A DNA stretch of 11,437 nt, taken from the NCBI GenBank assembly GCA_000733355.1, contig JNVV01000017.1, positions 1 through 11,437 on the forward strand. Direction: 5' to 3'. The stretch is from Falciphora oryzae (taxonomy: Eukaryota > Ascomycota > Sordariomycetes > Magnaporthales > Magnaporthaceae). Position numbers and translations under genes: made by a program. Shown here in pieces: positions 1-6,837 of this stretch (position 1 is its first letter; every line of letters begins with the position of its first letter). A model generated the notes under the pieces. That model ran no database searches and was not told the origin of the DNA. It saw only the letters and a program-made list of their open reading frames with translations.

Positions 1-252
1 CCGCCGCCGGCAGCGTCGGAACAGCTAGCTAATGCTATATTGGTATTAGCAGGTTCCGTTAACAAGCGCCGCCAAAGCGTGGCTGAAGAGGCGATTAGAT
101 CCTTTACCGAGGGCTACCGGGCTAAATTTGAACCCTTTGAGTTTTTCCGCATCGCCCGCAACTTGAGATCATTAGGAGAGGCCGAGCTTTGGGTGGCATT
201 GGATGAGGAAAGTCGGGATGCGTATGTATCCGAGGCTCGGAAGGCTAGTTGA
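1..252 (+). CDS. C-terminal fragment of a protein, possibly the partner ORF of a Harbinger-type transposon
   Basis: The frame is open from the first base and ends in TGA at 250-252, so only the last 83 codons are present and the start lies upstream of the window. The visible part is largely helical and charged, with an alanine/proline-rich beginning, a middle with the motif FEPFEFFRIARNL and a tail with the motif WVALDEESRDAYV. I cannot name a domain from it. Its stop lies about 118 bases from the stop of the minus-strand transposase, in convergent orientation. Fungal Harbinger elements often pair the transposase with a second gene encoding a Myb/SANT-like DNA-binding protein that helps the transposase, and the C-terminal helices of such proteins have a similar look. 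That role is inference from position and general resemblance. It could instead be the end of a host gene next to the insertion. Confidence 0.5.
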   Translation, partial: PPPAASEQLANAILVLAGSVNKRRQSVAEEAIRSFTEGYRAKFEPFEFFRIARNLRSLGEAELWVALDEESRDAYVSEARKAS

Positions 253-281
253 CGTTGTTTTTGGCGTTGTTTTGTGCCTGT

Positions 282-350
282 AACCTTAACCTTACCTACC
301 TTACCTACCCTACCGCCAACAACTATCGCCAACGACTATCGCTAACGACC
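282..350. repeat. Short tandem repeats between the convergent ORFs
   Basis: Bases 282-314 repeat variants of CCTTACCTA. They are followed by two 13-bp units, GCCAACAACTATC (315-327) and GCCAACGACTATC (328-340), and a partial third starting at 341. The array fills the gap between the two convergent stop codons. No function is evident; it looks like simple-sequence expansion. Confidence 0.55.
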
Positions 351-370
351 TTCCAATTCCACCGTTTTTG

Positions 371-1702
371 CTACAATTGGTTCAATCTACCGACCGGGGC
401 GTTATATTGCGCCGCCATCCTTTCCGCGGACCTTAAACGTATATAATCTTGGTGGAGGTCCTTTAGCTTTCGCCGGCAGACCTCCCGCGCCCGGGAGAGA
501 GTCTTTCGATCCGGCTCCTCTAACTGCCAGTCCTCCTGGTTTGCCAACGCCAGATTATGCAGGGCAGTCACCGCGTATATAATCTTCACCTGGGTGCTAA
601 AGCTGTACTTTGCCGGTGCGTTCCTAACGATCCTCCAGCGCCTTTTTAAGCACCCAAACGCTCGTTCGACTATCATTTTCGTCCGGGAGTGGCGTAGGTT
701 GAATAACTCTTTCCGGGTAAGCGGCGGCGCTACCGCTTCCCTCCAATTTTGCAAATGATACCGGATCCCGGGGAAAGGTATAACGATACCGGGCCTGGTT
801 TTAAAGCCGGCATCTGCTAGGTAGTACCTATCCCGGGGTATCCGGAACCCTTTGTTTAGTGCCTCCCCTAATAAGGTCGAGTCGTTTATGGAGCCCTCGG
901 CACCGGCTAATACGTAGGTGAACGCTATGTCAGATTTGACTGCCGCAAAAACGTTTTGCGTTACCCTCCCTTTCCGATCAATCTATAGCTTTTGCGTTTT
1001 GCTTTTAATGAAGGCCGAAACGTGCGTGCCGTCGATCGCTCCGATATAGCCGCTTAGACCCGCGGCAACTGCCGAGTCGAGTTCGATCCCCGAGTTTAAC
1101 CACCTATTAGGAGGTAAGCGTACGATTGCTAGGTGGAATCGCTGCATACTAACTAGCACCTTATGGAAGATTTTGCTAACCGTGCTTTGGGCGACTCCAA
1201 AAAAGTGCGAGGTGATCCGTTGGTTGGCCCCCTGGGCGACGATTAACAAGAAGATTATCAGCTTTTGGGCAGGCGTTTGGTATTGGGTGCTTTCAAGTCC
1301 GCCGTTAGTGACTAGCCAGTTTTGGAAAAAGCTGAACTTTTCCTTTGACAGGCGGAACAAGCTGTAGAACCGAGGTTCGTTGGCTTCCAAAAGATTTCGA
1401 GCGATACCGGCGGTATACGAATAACTACCGGTATGGACGATTGCCTTCGATAAGGGGTGACGGCGGCGTTGGTTTAACAGTAGGTTTATTTGGCGCGCGC
1501 CCTTTTTTTCCCTGCAAAATTGCACCAAATAAAGAATAAGGATAACAGTGGTTATTACCGTTACGGCAGCCCTATCCTCGTCGGCGTCCTCGTTGGGATC
1601 GGGCTCTATGGCGGGCAAATTGGGAATAGCCTCCTTTTTGCCAATATATTTGCAGAAAATAGATGCCGGCAACGACGAGGGGCAACGGGAAGCAACGACC
1701 AA
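371..1702 (-). pseudogene. PIF/Harbinger-like DDE transposase (DDE_Tnp_4 type), one in-frame stop
   Basis: This would be the nuclease that cuts and pastes a DNA transposon. Read on the minus strand, an N-terminal part with a hydrophobic helix and a helix-turn-helix-like segment (GVAQSTVSKIFHKV) precedes the catalytic core. The three acidic residues are visible: Asp in GAIDGTHV (codon 1031-1033), Asp in YLADAGF (812-814) and Glu in VERAFGCLKRRW (665-667). These motifs are typical of fungal Harbinger transposases. A TAG at 983-985, just before the conserved RKGRVTQN stretch, splits the gene; the frame is otherwise continuous to the stop at 371-373. The frame is open upstream to a stop at 1808-1810, but I find no ATG before the helix-turn-helix region, so the start is lost, non-ATG or in a separate exon. 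The single nonsense change suggests recent inactivation, and it fits CAG-to-TAG or TGG-to-TAG. Confidence 0.85.
983..985 (-). other. In-frame TAG within the transposase
   Basis: On the minus strand the frame reads through TAG between the motifs KSKTQKL and IDRKGRVTQN, both of which belong to the same transposase core. The codon can arise from CAG or TGG by one transition in a CpA context. It separates the first catalytic Asp from the second Asp and the Glu. Confidence 0.85.
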
Positions 1703-1838
1703 TTTGCTAGCAGCGCAAAAACAAAAGGTTAAGCCAATTTTGACTGTACCGCTAGTACAAATTAGGTTTAATTTTGGCCTGAAACGCCTCCTTACAAGCT
1801 GGGTACTTTATCCAACCCCTTGTCAGACCTTTCTTATT

Positions 1839-1966
1839 ATTGCGGACGCTGACAAACCTGTTTGGGTGCGGGGCACCGGCCAAAAACGGTTAGGCGTGTC
1901 GAGATAAAATGAAAATCCCCTGTCTCTTGGCGTCCGCAATGATCATTTCAGTTTTGATCATTGCGG
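1839..1966. repeat. Overlapping inverted repeats sharing ATTGCGG
   Basis: A perfect 11-bp pair, ATTGCGGACGC (1839-1849) and its reverse complement (1930-1940), encloses about 80 bases. The right arm overlaps a second, perfect 12-bp hairpin: CCGCAATGATCA (1934-1945) and TGATCATTGCGG (1955-1966), with a 9-base loop. ATTGCGG therefore occurs in the order plus, minus, plus. The site lies upstream of the minus-strand transposase, so it may be a terminal or subterminal transposase-binding site, the end of a small inserted element, or a transcription-related hairpin. The role is inference. Confidence 0.65.
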
Positions 1967-2111
1967 CCGATCACGCCCTTAATTTTTCTTCTATTCTATT
2001 TTTTCTTCTTCTTTACGAGTACCTAAGTGTCCCTTCCCCGGATCATTACACTTTGCCAGAAACCCTGGCTTTTTATCCTCTTGTGTTATGACCCGACACA
2101 TTGGTTGCAGG

Positions 2112-2116
2112 GAGCA
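2112..2116 (+). repeat. Left target-site duplication of the solo LTR (GAGCA)
   Basis: GAGCA lies immediately before TGTCACGG and is repeated immediately after the LTR at 2393-2397. Five bases is the normal duplication size for Ty3/gypsy insertion. Confidence 0.65.
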
Positions 2117-2392
2117 TGTCACGGGGTAAGCCGAAGGCTTGTACGAGGTGATCACGATGATACTAGACGGTAATTAGTAGGTGAAAGCCTATATTGCTAT
2201 AGGGTAGATATGACAACTTCAACTTAATCCTCGCAATCCTAGAGTTGCCTCGATCAAGCTGCCTAAGTAACACGGCCCCTGGGCCCGCGTCACGTGCTTT
2301 GAGGCTTCAGGCCTCGGCGTGGCGTGGCCCCACAGAGGAGGCTGGGGCCTTCCCCTGTGGCGGCCCGTCCTATCGCGACGGGCCTCCTTACA
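2117..2392. mobile_element. Solo LTR of a Ty3/gypsy-type retrotransposon
   Basis: The segment starts TGTCACGG and ends CCTTACA, so it has the TG...CA ends of an LTR. It is 276 bp long and is flanked by a perfect 5-bp direct repeat, GAGCA, at 2112-2116 and 2393-2397. There is no internal coding region, which fits recombination between two LTRs leaving one behind. Near its right end is an 8-bp perfect stem, GGCCCGTC (2362-2369) with GACGGGCC (2377-2384) around a 7-base loop. Apart from the first eight bases it does not resemble the LTR at 3605-3807, so it comes from a different family. Orientation is uncertain. The call rests on ends plus duplication, not on a second copy. Confidence 0.6.
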
Positions 2393-2397
2393 GAGCA
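2393..2397 (+). repeat. Right target-site duplication of the solo LTR (GAGCA)
   Basis: Perfect copy of the five bases preceding the LTR at 2112-2116. It directly follows the terminal CA. Confidence 0.65.
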
Positions 2398-2522
2398 GCA
2401 CAATTTAGCAAACCAGCGACACTTCCTCGTAATCGCTTCCGTCTCAGCTTGTCTCCGAGGAAGGTACCTTCCCCCCGAAAAATTTTCCTGTCGGACCCAC
2501 TGTTAGTGGCCGCTAAGGAATC

Positions 2523-2561
2523 CCGGCCATTTTGGTAGTGGTGCCACCAAAAATGAGCCGG
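2523..2561. repeat. Imperfect palindrome
   Basis: Inner arms TTTTGGT (2530-2536) and ACCAAAA (2546-2552) are flanked by outer arms CCGGC (2523-2527) and GCCGG (2557-2561). They could form one extended hairpin with small internal mismatches. No function is evident. Confidence 0.5.
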
Positions 2562-2928
2562 CTGCACAACAGGGTCTAACAGGCCATTTAGCTCTGTCTG
2601 ACCCGCGTTCTCCGACTCCTTTCAACAACGACGTCGGCAACGCAACTGGGCCAAAAGAGCAGAGAATGGCTGGCAAAGGTATGCGGGTGCCTATTGCCAG
2701 TCGAAGGGAAGGCCTGCACCCTATCGCCCAAAGCGCGCTTCGCGCGCGCCGAAACCCTCGACAATCGGGTGCTCCAACCTCCGCGCATCACCAGACCGCC
2801 CTTCGACTTCCTTTTCGCTTTCGCCTCGCGCACCGAGCCGAACGATTCGAACGCACAAGAAGACTGCAGGCCGGAAAGCAGTTAGAACACATTGGACGAA
2901 TAGCCGGCCCGGCCGCCGCCGTCCCCCG

Positions 2929-3026
2929 CCACACACGCGACCCTTCGGTCGTACACACACGCGACCTTTCGGTCGTACACATACGCGACCTTTTGGTCGT
3001 ACACACACGCGACTCCTCCTCGGTCG
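2929..3026. repeat. Tandem array of about four 24-bp hairpin units
   Basis: Units at 2929-2952, 2953-2976 and 2977-3000 are 24 bp each and read like ACACACACGCGACCTTTCGGTCGT. The fourth, 3001-3026, is slightly longer and more diverged. Every unit contains a small stem, CGACC paired with GGTCG, around a four-base loop (CTTC, TTTC or TTTT), so loops vary while stems are kept; unit four is less regular. The period is a multiple of three, which creates artificial peptide repeats in several frames. It could be a minisatellite or a protein-binding array. Confidence 0.75.
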
Positions 3027-3050
3027 ACCGCATCCTAACGATACGCATGG

Positions 3051-3195
3051 CGCAAGATTGGCCTGTTTAAGCTTCTGCTTAAGCACGCACGCGCAAGATT
3101 GGCTTGACGCTCGCGCCTCTGTTTGTTGCCACGCGGTGACTATACTAAAGTATAGGTGGCATCGCACGCGCAAGATCTTCGTGCGGCTCTGTTTG
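3051..3195. repeat. Diverged direct repeats of about 70-77 bp
   Basis: CGCAAGATTGG occurs at 3051-3061 and 3092-3102. A 13-bp block, GCACGCGCAAGAT, occurs at 3087-3099 and 3164-3176. CTCTGTTTG occurs at 3117-3125 and 3187-3195. The blocks keep the same order, suggesting an old duplicated unit. It lies directly after the 24-bp array. Confidence 0.5.
3127..3161. repeat. Two-part hairpin
   Basis: An inner perfect stem CTATAC (3140-3145) with GTATAG (3150-3155) around the loop TAAA is followed by an outer stem TGCCAC (3127-3132) with GTGGCA (3156-3161). A 7-base bulge lies on the 5' side. It sits within the diverged repeat region; function unknown. Confidence 0.5.
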
Positions 3196-3604
3196 CCAAC
3201 CGTGAAGTTGTACGAATTGCCGTGCACCACGTTGGCAAGCCGCGCAGCGTATTCGTTCGATGCGCGATAAACACACAAGGAGCACACAGGGTTGGAATTA
3301 GGCCCTCCAGCCCCCGAATTTTCTTTCTTTGGCCGGGCCCAGGGGGGGTTTATTGCGATCCCTCCCGCCATACCCGGCCTCACTCTTTTTTCCGGCACTC
3401 TGCCGGCCGACAGCTTTCACTACCACCAACAGCAGCGCTCACAGCGCCCCGGCGTTTATTCGCCCCTTCTTTTGCCGATTGCCCGCTCACCAACAAGGAG
3501 CGCCGGAATGCGGCCCGAACTTTGTGTGCCTTAGGCTTGCCCCTTGGTTTGATTTGTTAGCCGCCTCGATAGCAACATATAGCCTAGTGTCAAGCTTAGG
3601 TAGC

Positions 3605-3807
3605 TGTCACGGCCAGTAGGGCCCTAACTGTAGATAGAAGGAGTTGGGACTGGAGACCCTTATCGTCAAATAAGGGCGGAAGCTCCACAAGGTGGATCCC
3701 GCACAAAGATATCCCAAATCTCTGCAAGGCCAGGCCTCCGGCCTCCAACCTACTCCGAATATCATCTTCCTGCTACTCCAATATCTCTGCCCTCGACTGC
3801 TTTAACA
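3605..3807 (+). repeat. Predicted 5' LTR of the gypsy element
   Basis: The segment begins TGTCACGG and ends TTTAACA, two bases before a tRNA-type primer binding site, as expected for the 5' LTR. It is 203 bp long. Inside are stems that could fold in the RNA: CCCTTAT (3657-3663) with ATAAGGG (3670-3676), and TCCAC with GTGGA around AAG. The right boundary is well supported by the primer site. The left boundary rests on the TG start and its shared TGTCACGG with the solo LTR; the second LTR copy needed for proof is outside the window. Confidence 0.6.
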
Positions 3808-3809
3808 AT

Positions 3810-3825
3810 TGGTAGCAACTCCGGA
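3810..3825 (+). other. Primer binding site (tRNA-primed minus-strand DNA start)
   Basis: TGGTAGCAACTCCGGA begins two bases after the LTR end. Its reverse complement ends in GCTACCA and has the layout of a tRNA 3' end: a T-stem strand TCCGG, a 7-base acceptor strand AGTTGCT, a discriminator A, then CCA. This is the standard start point for reverse transcription in tRNA-primed LTR elements. I cannot name the tRNA with confidence. Confidence 0.6.
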
Positions 3826-4314
3826 CAACCTAAGCGACCGGCGCGGACGTAACCGCGTAAATCAAATCACGACCCTACCTTTCCCCTACTCTTTCGATTC
3901 TCGCACGCTTGTGGCTGCGATAATCCTTCTCCCCACGCGTCAGCTTTCGGCGACGCACTGGATCTGCGTCTCCCGGCCAGCTTTCGGCGGCCAAAACGCT
4001 CTACCTACCGCTACCTTCCCCTGCACAAGTCATCTACCCCGGCGCACGCTTTCGGCTGCGTCAATCACCAATTCCCCTACAGATATCCCATCCCCGGCTC
4101 CTGCTTTCGGCGGCGCCAAACACAAATCATCTATCCCCGTCGGCGTCAGCTTTTGGCAACGTCGATAAACACCACTCTCTAGCCTGCGATAACGGGCTCG
4201 CACCATCCGGATCCCCTCTTTAGGGCTGCAAAGGATAACCCTCTGTCTGTCACGTCAAACTTTTGGCGGGCGTAAAATTCGGATCATCCTGCCTTCACTT
4301 CGTGCCCAAACACC
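3826..4314 (+). other. Untranslated leader of the gypsy element
   Basis: This stretch separates the primer binding site from the gag ATG. It has stops in the gag frame at 4180-4182 (TAG) and 4273-4275 (TAA), so gag cannot start upstream of these. It is C-rich, with recurring ATCCCC-like runs and GCTTTCGGC boxes. Such leaders usually contain packaging and dimerisation signals, but no specific signal can be proved here. Confidence 0.65.
3907..4270 (+). repeat. Recurring GCTTTCGGC boxes in the leader
   Basis: Variants of GCTTTCGGCGGC occur near 3943, 3980, 4048 and 4103. Weaker forms occur at 3907 (GCTTGTGGC), 4149 (GCTTTTGGC) and 4259 (ACTTTTGGC). Spacings are about 37, 68, 55, 46 and 110 bases, so the phase is not kept in codons and the array is not a protein repeat. 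The segments between boxes are C-rich and often contain ATCCCC or CTACCCC. This looks like a decayed tandem duplication of a leader motif or a set of RNA signals. Confidence 0.65.
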
Positions 4315-6199
4315 ATGGCAAACTCTCCAACCACGGATCCTCCGGGAACCGGCACTAACCAATCGATAAGTACGCCTATGCCTAGCGCAATGCCCGAATC
4401 CTCAATCGTTAAGGTCGATTCCCCAGCACCTCATCGGGCTACTACCAACCTACCGCACAACGACAATGTGTATCTCGAAAGGGCGAAGCGAACCAACAGT
4501 CGGTTTGAGGTGATGCAACCACCGGGTACCAAGCCACCCACCAAACCTCCTGCTGCCGCGACAGCCTTCGACCCTCCGCCTAATAACAGCTACAACTTCG
4601 AATACGACCTCACTCGAAATATCCGCCCTGGCAGGTCAGCATCGGTCATTCACCACCCGCCGCGTAAAGAACGTAAGACCACGTCACAGACCGTTGTAAA
4701 CGACCATGCCCCTCGGCCCCAAAGCGACCCACGACTTGGATCCAACAGCAAAACCATCCGACGTCTCGACGAAAAGGTCAAGCACCAGAGCGACCGCATG
4801 GATCGCACCCTTGACGTCCTCCAACGCATGCAAAACCGTCAGAATCGGCGGGACGAGGAACAGCGCAAGCGAAACGAGGACCAGAGCAAAACCATAAAAC
4901 AAATAATAGCCAAACTAGGAAGCATCGAAAACAGCCGAAAGCGCTCTCGCCGCTCCCGACACGAGCAACACTACAGCTCCAGCGCTTCGCGATCCAGTCA
5001 CAACCGTCGTACCACCTCGCCAAACCTTAGCGAAGCACAACGCCGCTTAGGCGAAATCCGACGTAAACAAACTCGAGCCTACAACGCACCGGTACAGCCA
5101 TTGCGCAACGACCAAAACCCCTTCTCTGGCGCGCGCGCCACCTCTCCTTACAGCAACAGTCACCTGGACGCTAAGCCTAAGGCACACCTCAGACGGCCCA
5201 ATGCGGAAGCACCTCGTCCTAAGCCTCAGCTGCCCTCAGCCAAACAAGCCCACGTAACATATACTATTGCGGGCGGCAACGGCGACCCGTCGGACCCCTC
5301 ATCCTCTTCCAACGACGACGATAATGGAAGAGCCCCTTTCGACCGAGAACCAAAAAAGCCTCCGCTTCGCCCACTGGCAAACCCTCGTCCTCTCCGGTCT
5401 ACTCCCATCAACACTCCTATCCAAAACCCAACTCGGAGCAAAAGCAACCCTTACGTCCCTTTGCCGAAAAATAGGAGGGACCGAAATCGAGATCGGGACC
5501 GGGACGCTCGAAAGGATGTAAAGGACCGCGCCACCCGTAACTACAAGCAGCAGACAGTCGACACCCACGTCTCTACTCGCCCTAACGGAAACCGCTTCCT
5601 CCTCAAACGAGAAATGATCGGAGTTTTCGATCCCTACCAAAAAGACCCCGACAACCAGGGTATCTTGTTTGACTCTAAGCTAACAATCTTTACAAACGTC
5701 TACTCCTTCACCGAGCGGATCGAGACCTTCCGCGAAAACCCAGACACGGTTCAGGACGTCGATTACCAGCTGCTTAACCTTTTCCAGACCCTCCTCAGCG
5801 GCTCAGCAGCTATCTAGTGGAGCAGCCAGCTTGATCGTAAGGAACGCGCCACCTTAAAAGTTCAAGGCCTGACAGCAATCCTTACAGCCCTTAAGCGACA
5901 GTTCGCTCCAAACGCTAGCAAGGCCACTAAGCTTTTCACTAAAGCGACTCTCACCCTCCGAAACCTTGCCGCAGATGAGTCCGCCTTGCACCAGTTCGTC
6001 TTCAAAATGCTCCGTCTTGCCAAAGGCATGGGCATTACTCAAAACGGCAACTGGTACGGCACCATGATCCAGATCTGGAACCGCCTTAATTTGAGCATCC
6101 AGACGCGGCTGAGAGCTCCCAAGTCGACTGAGACTCGCGCTAAGTACCTCCGCTACATTAAGGAAAACAACTTGGTGCTGGTTGCCGTAGCCCGGAAGC

Positions 6200-6595
6200 A
6201 CTATCCCAATACTATGGCCAAAAGACACGACCTCCGCAGCAAAGGCCATAACGACGACTACAGTGGCAAGCGCGACAACTACAGCTCTAGCAAATCTGGC
6301 AATCGCCATCACGACAAATCCCATGACAAGCGTCGGGATTATGACCGGGACTACCGCCCTTCAGACTCTCGCCGCCACGACTCTCGCCACTACGACTCTC
6401 GTCGTGACTCTGACCGCAAGGACTACCATCGCGACAAGGATCGCGATTACAAATCTCGCGACTACAAGCGAAACGACTACAAGAACCGTGATAGTCGCAA
6501 GGACGACTACAAAAGGAGTGGCAGCCGTGACCGTCGCGACAAGGATCGCGACTACAAGCGCTCAAACTACAAACAGCGCGACCAAATCCACAACG
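6200..6595 (+). repeat. Arg/Asp/Lys/Tyr-rich basic domain in gag
   Basis: About 125 codons are dominated by short units such as RDYK, RDKDRDYK and SRRHDS. The DNA is itself repetitive (variants of GCGACTACAAG). It directly precedes the zinc-finger-like module, which is the position of a nucleocapsid. Such mixed-charge RD/RS tracts bind RNA, so genome RNA binding or packaging is a reasonable inference. Confidence 0.7.
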
Positions 6596-6726
6596 TTAAG
6601 GACGGCGACGCCAGCGCCGAAGATTCGCCGGCTGACCAGAACGACGATGATAGCGTTTCGAGCACTGCAGAATCCGTCAACGCGGATAAGCTTTACGCTA
6701 TCGAGGAGCGTACGGAGTCGCACACC

Positions 6727-6789
6727 TGCAAGCGCTGTGGCATCGTTACCCTCTCTCGCAATTTGCTTTTTGCTTATTTCACCGCTTGC
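6727..6789 (+). other. C2HC-like zinc finger with the expected His replaced by Tyr
   Basis: Cys codons at 6727 and 6736, a Tyr codon (TAT) at 6775 and a Cys codon at 6787 give the spacing C-x2-C-x12-Y-x3-C, exactly that of a C2H2/C2HC finger with Tyr where the first His should be. CAT to TAT is one transition in CpA context. The finger lies at the end of gag, where nucleic-acid-binding modules are usual. Confidence 0.55.
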
Positions 6790-6837
6790 CCTAGCGAGCC
6801 CGTTCATCAGATTGATGAGGAGCCCTCTACTCCTTAG

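Larger units (their letters stand above)
1703..2116. other. Gene-free stretch upstream of the transposase; right end of the DNA transposon expected here
   Basis: No credible gene is visible. Bases 1703-1807 continue the transposase frame without an ATG. Bases 1839-1966 carry overlapping inverted repeats, and 1981-2012 is a pyrimidine-rich run. The right terminal inverted repeat of the Harbinger element should fall in this stretch, but it cannot be placed because the left end is outside the window. The solo LTR begins at 2117. Confidence 0.45.
2398..3604. other. Gene-free, repeat-containing stretch between the solo LTR and the gypsy element
   Basis: No reading frame here has recognisable motifs. 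The longest ones are rich in Arg, Cys, Pro and Ser, with composition expected of untranslated GC-rich DNA. The region holds the imperfect palindrome at 2523-2561, the 24-bp hairpin array at 2929-3026, the diverged repeats at 3051-3195 and the hairpin at 3127-3161. It may be host intergenic DNA or the remains of older elements. The last bases, GTAGC (3600-3604), directly abut the gypsy LTR and would be its target-site copy if the same five bases follow the 3' LTR outside the window. Confidence 0.5.
4315..6837 (+). pseudogene. gag: gag region of the gag-pol frame (structural protein), interrupted by stops
   Basis: The first ATG after an in-frame TAA (4273) lies in the strong context CACCATGG. 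Residues 1-140 are Pro/Ser/Thr/Asn-rich and look disordered. Residues about 150-205 are a charged coiled coil starting LDEKVKHQSDRM. Residues about 205-225 are a basic stretch with KRSRRSR. Then comes a long disordered Pro/Arg-rich part. A conserved capsid-like segment runs from about residue 445 (GILFDSKLTIFTNVYSF) through AAI-stop-WSSQLDRKER to about residue 625, so the TAG at 5815-5817 cuts inside this domain and is damage, not a natural end. An Arg/Asp/Lys/Tyr-rich domain follows, then a zinc-finger-like module, then a TAG at 6835-6837. From comparison with the GSALEWY-type motif of related gags (recalled), the 5815 stop probably replaced Trp. Confidence 0.85.

Noticed and set aside
1548..1907. 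119-codon plus-strand frame over the transposase N-terminus
   Set aside because: Antisense to the transposase with no motif of its own; it ends in the inverted-repeat region.
2362..2384. Bacterial-type intrinsic terminator
   Set aside because: The stem is good but no T-run follows, and the surroundings are a eukaryotic LTR.
2929..3026. CRISPR-like array
   Set aside because: Units are directly adjacent with no unique spacers, only about four copies, no cas genes, and the context is eukaryotic.
2666..3070. 134-codon plus-strand open frame
   Set aside because: Same region and same repeat artefact on the opposite strand; no domain, no supporting context.
2721..3398. 225-codon minus-strand open frame
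   Set aside because: No recognisable motif; it is rich in Arg, Cys and Ala and contains a peptide repeat created by the 24-bp DNA array, whose period is a multiple of three. Several other frames over the same bases are also open, as expected for GC-rich DNA.
2398..3604. tRNA, rRNA or other structured RNA gene
   Set aside because: I looked for cloverleaf stems, B-box-like sequence and rRNA-like blocks and saw none; the hairpins present are repeat units or isolated.
2117..3807. A single 1.7-kb LTR running from the first TGTCACGG to the primer binding site
   Set aside because: The internal TGTCACGG at 3605 and the GAGCA duplication around 2117-2392 fit two separate LTRs better, although the missing 3' LTR leaves this formally open.
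3809..4168. 119-codon plus-strand open frame in the retrotransposon leader
   Set aside because: It would start on the primer binding site with TTG, and the leader repeats inside it do not keep codon phase.
5854..6324. 156-codon minus-strand open frame antisense to gag
   Set aside because: Shadow of the gag frame; no motif, and the sense strand carries clear conserved coding.
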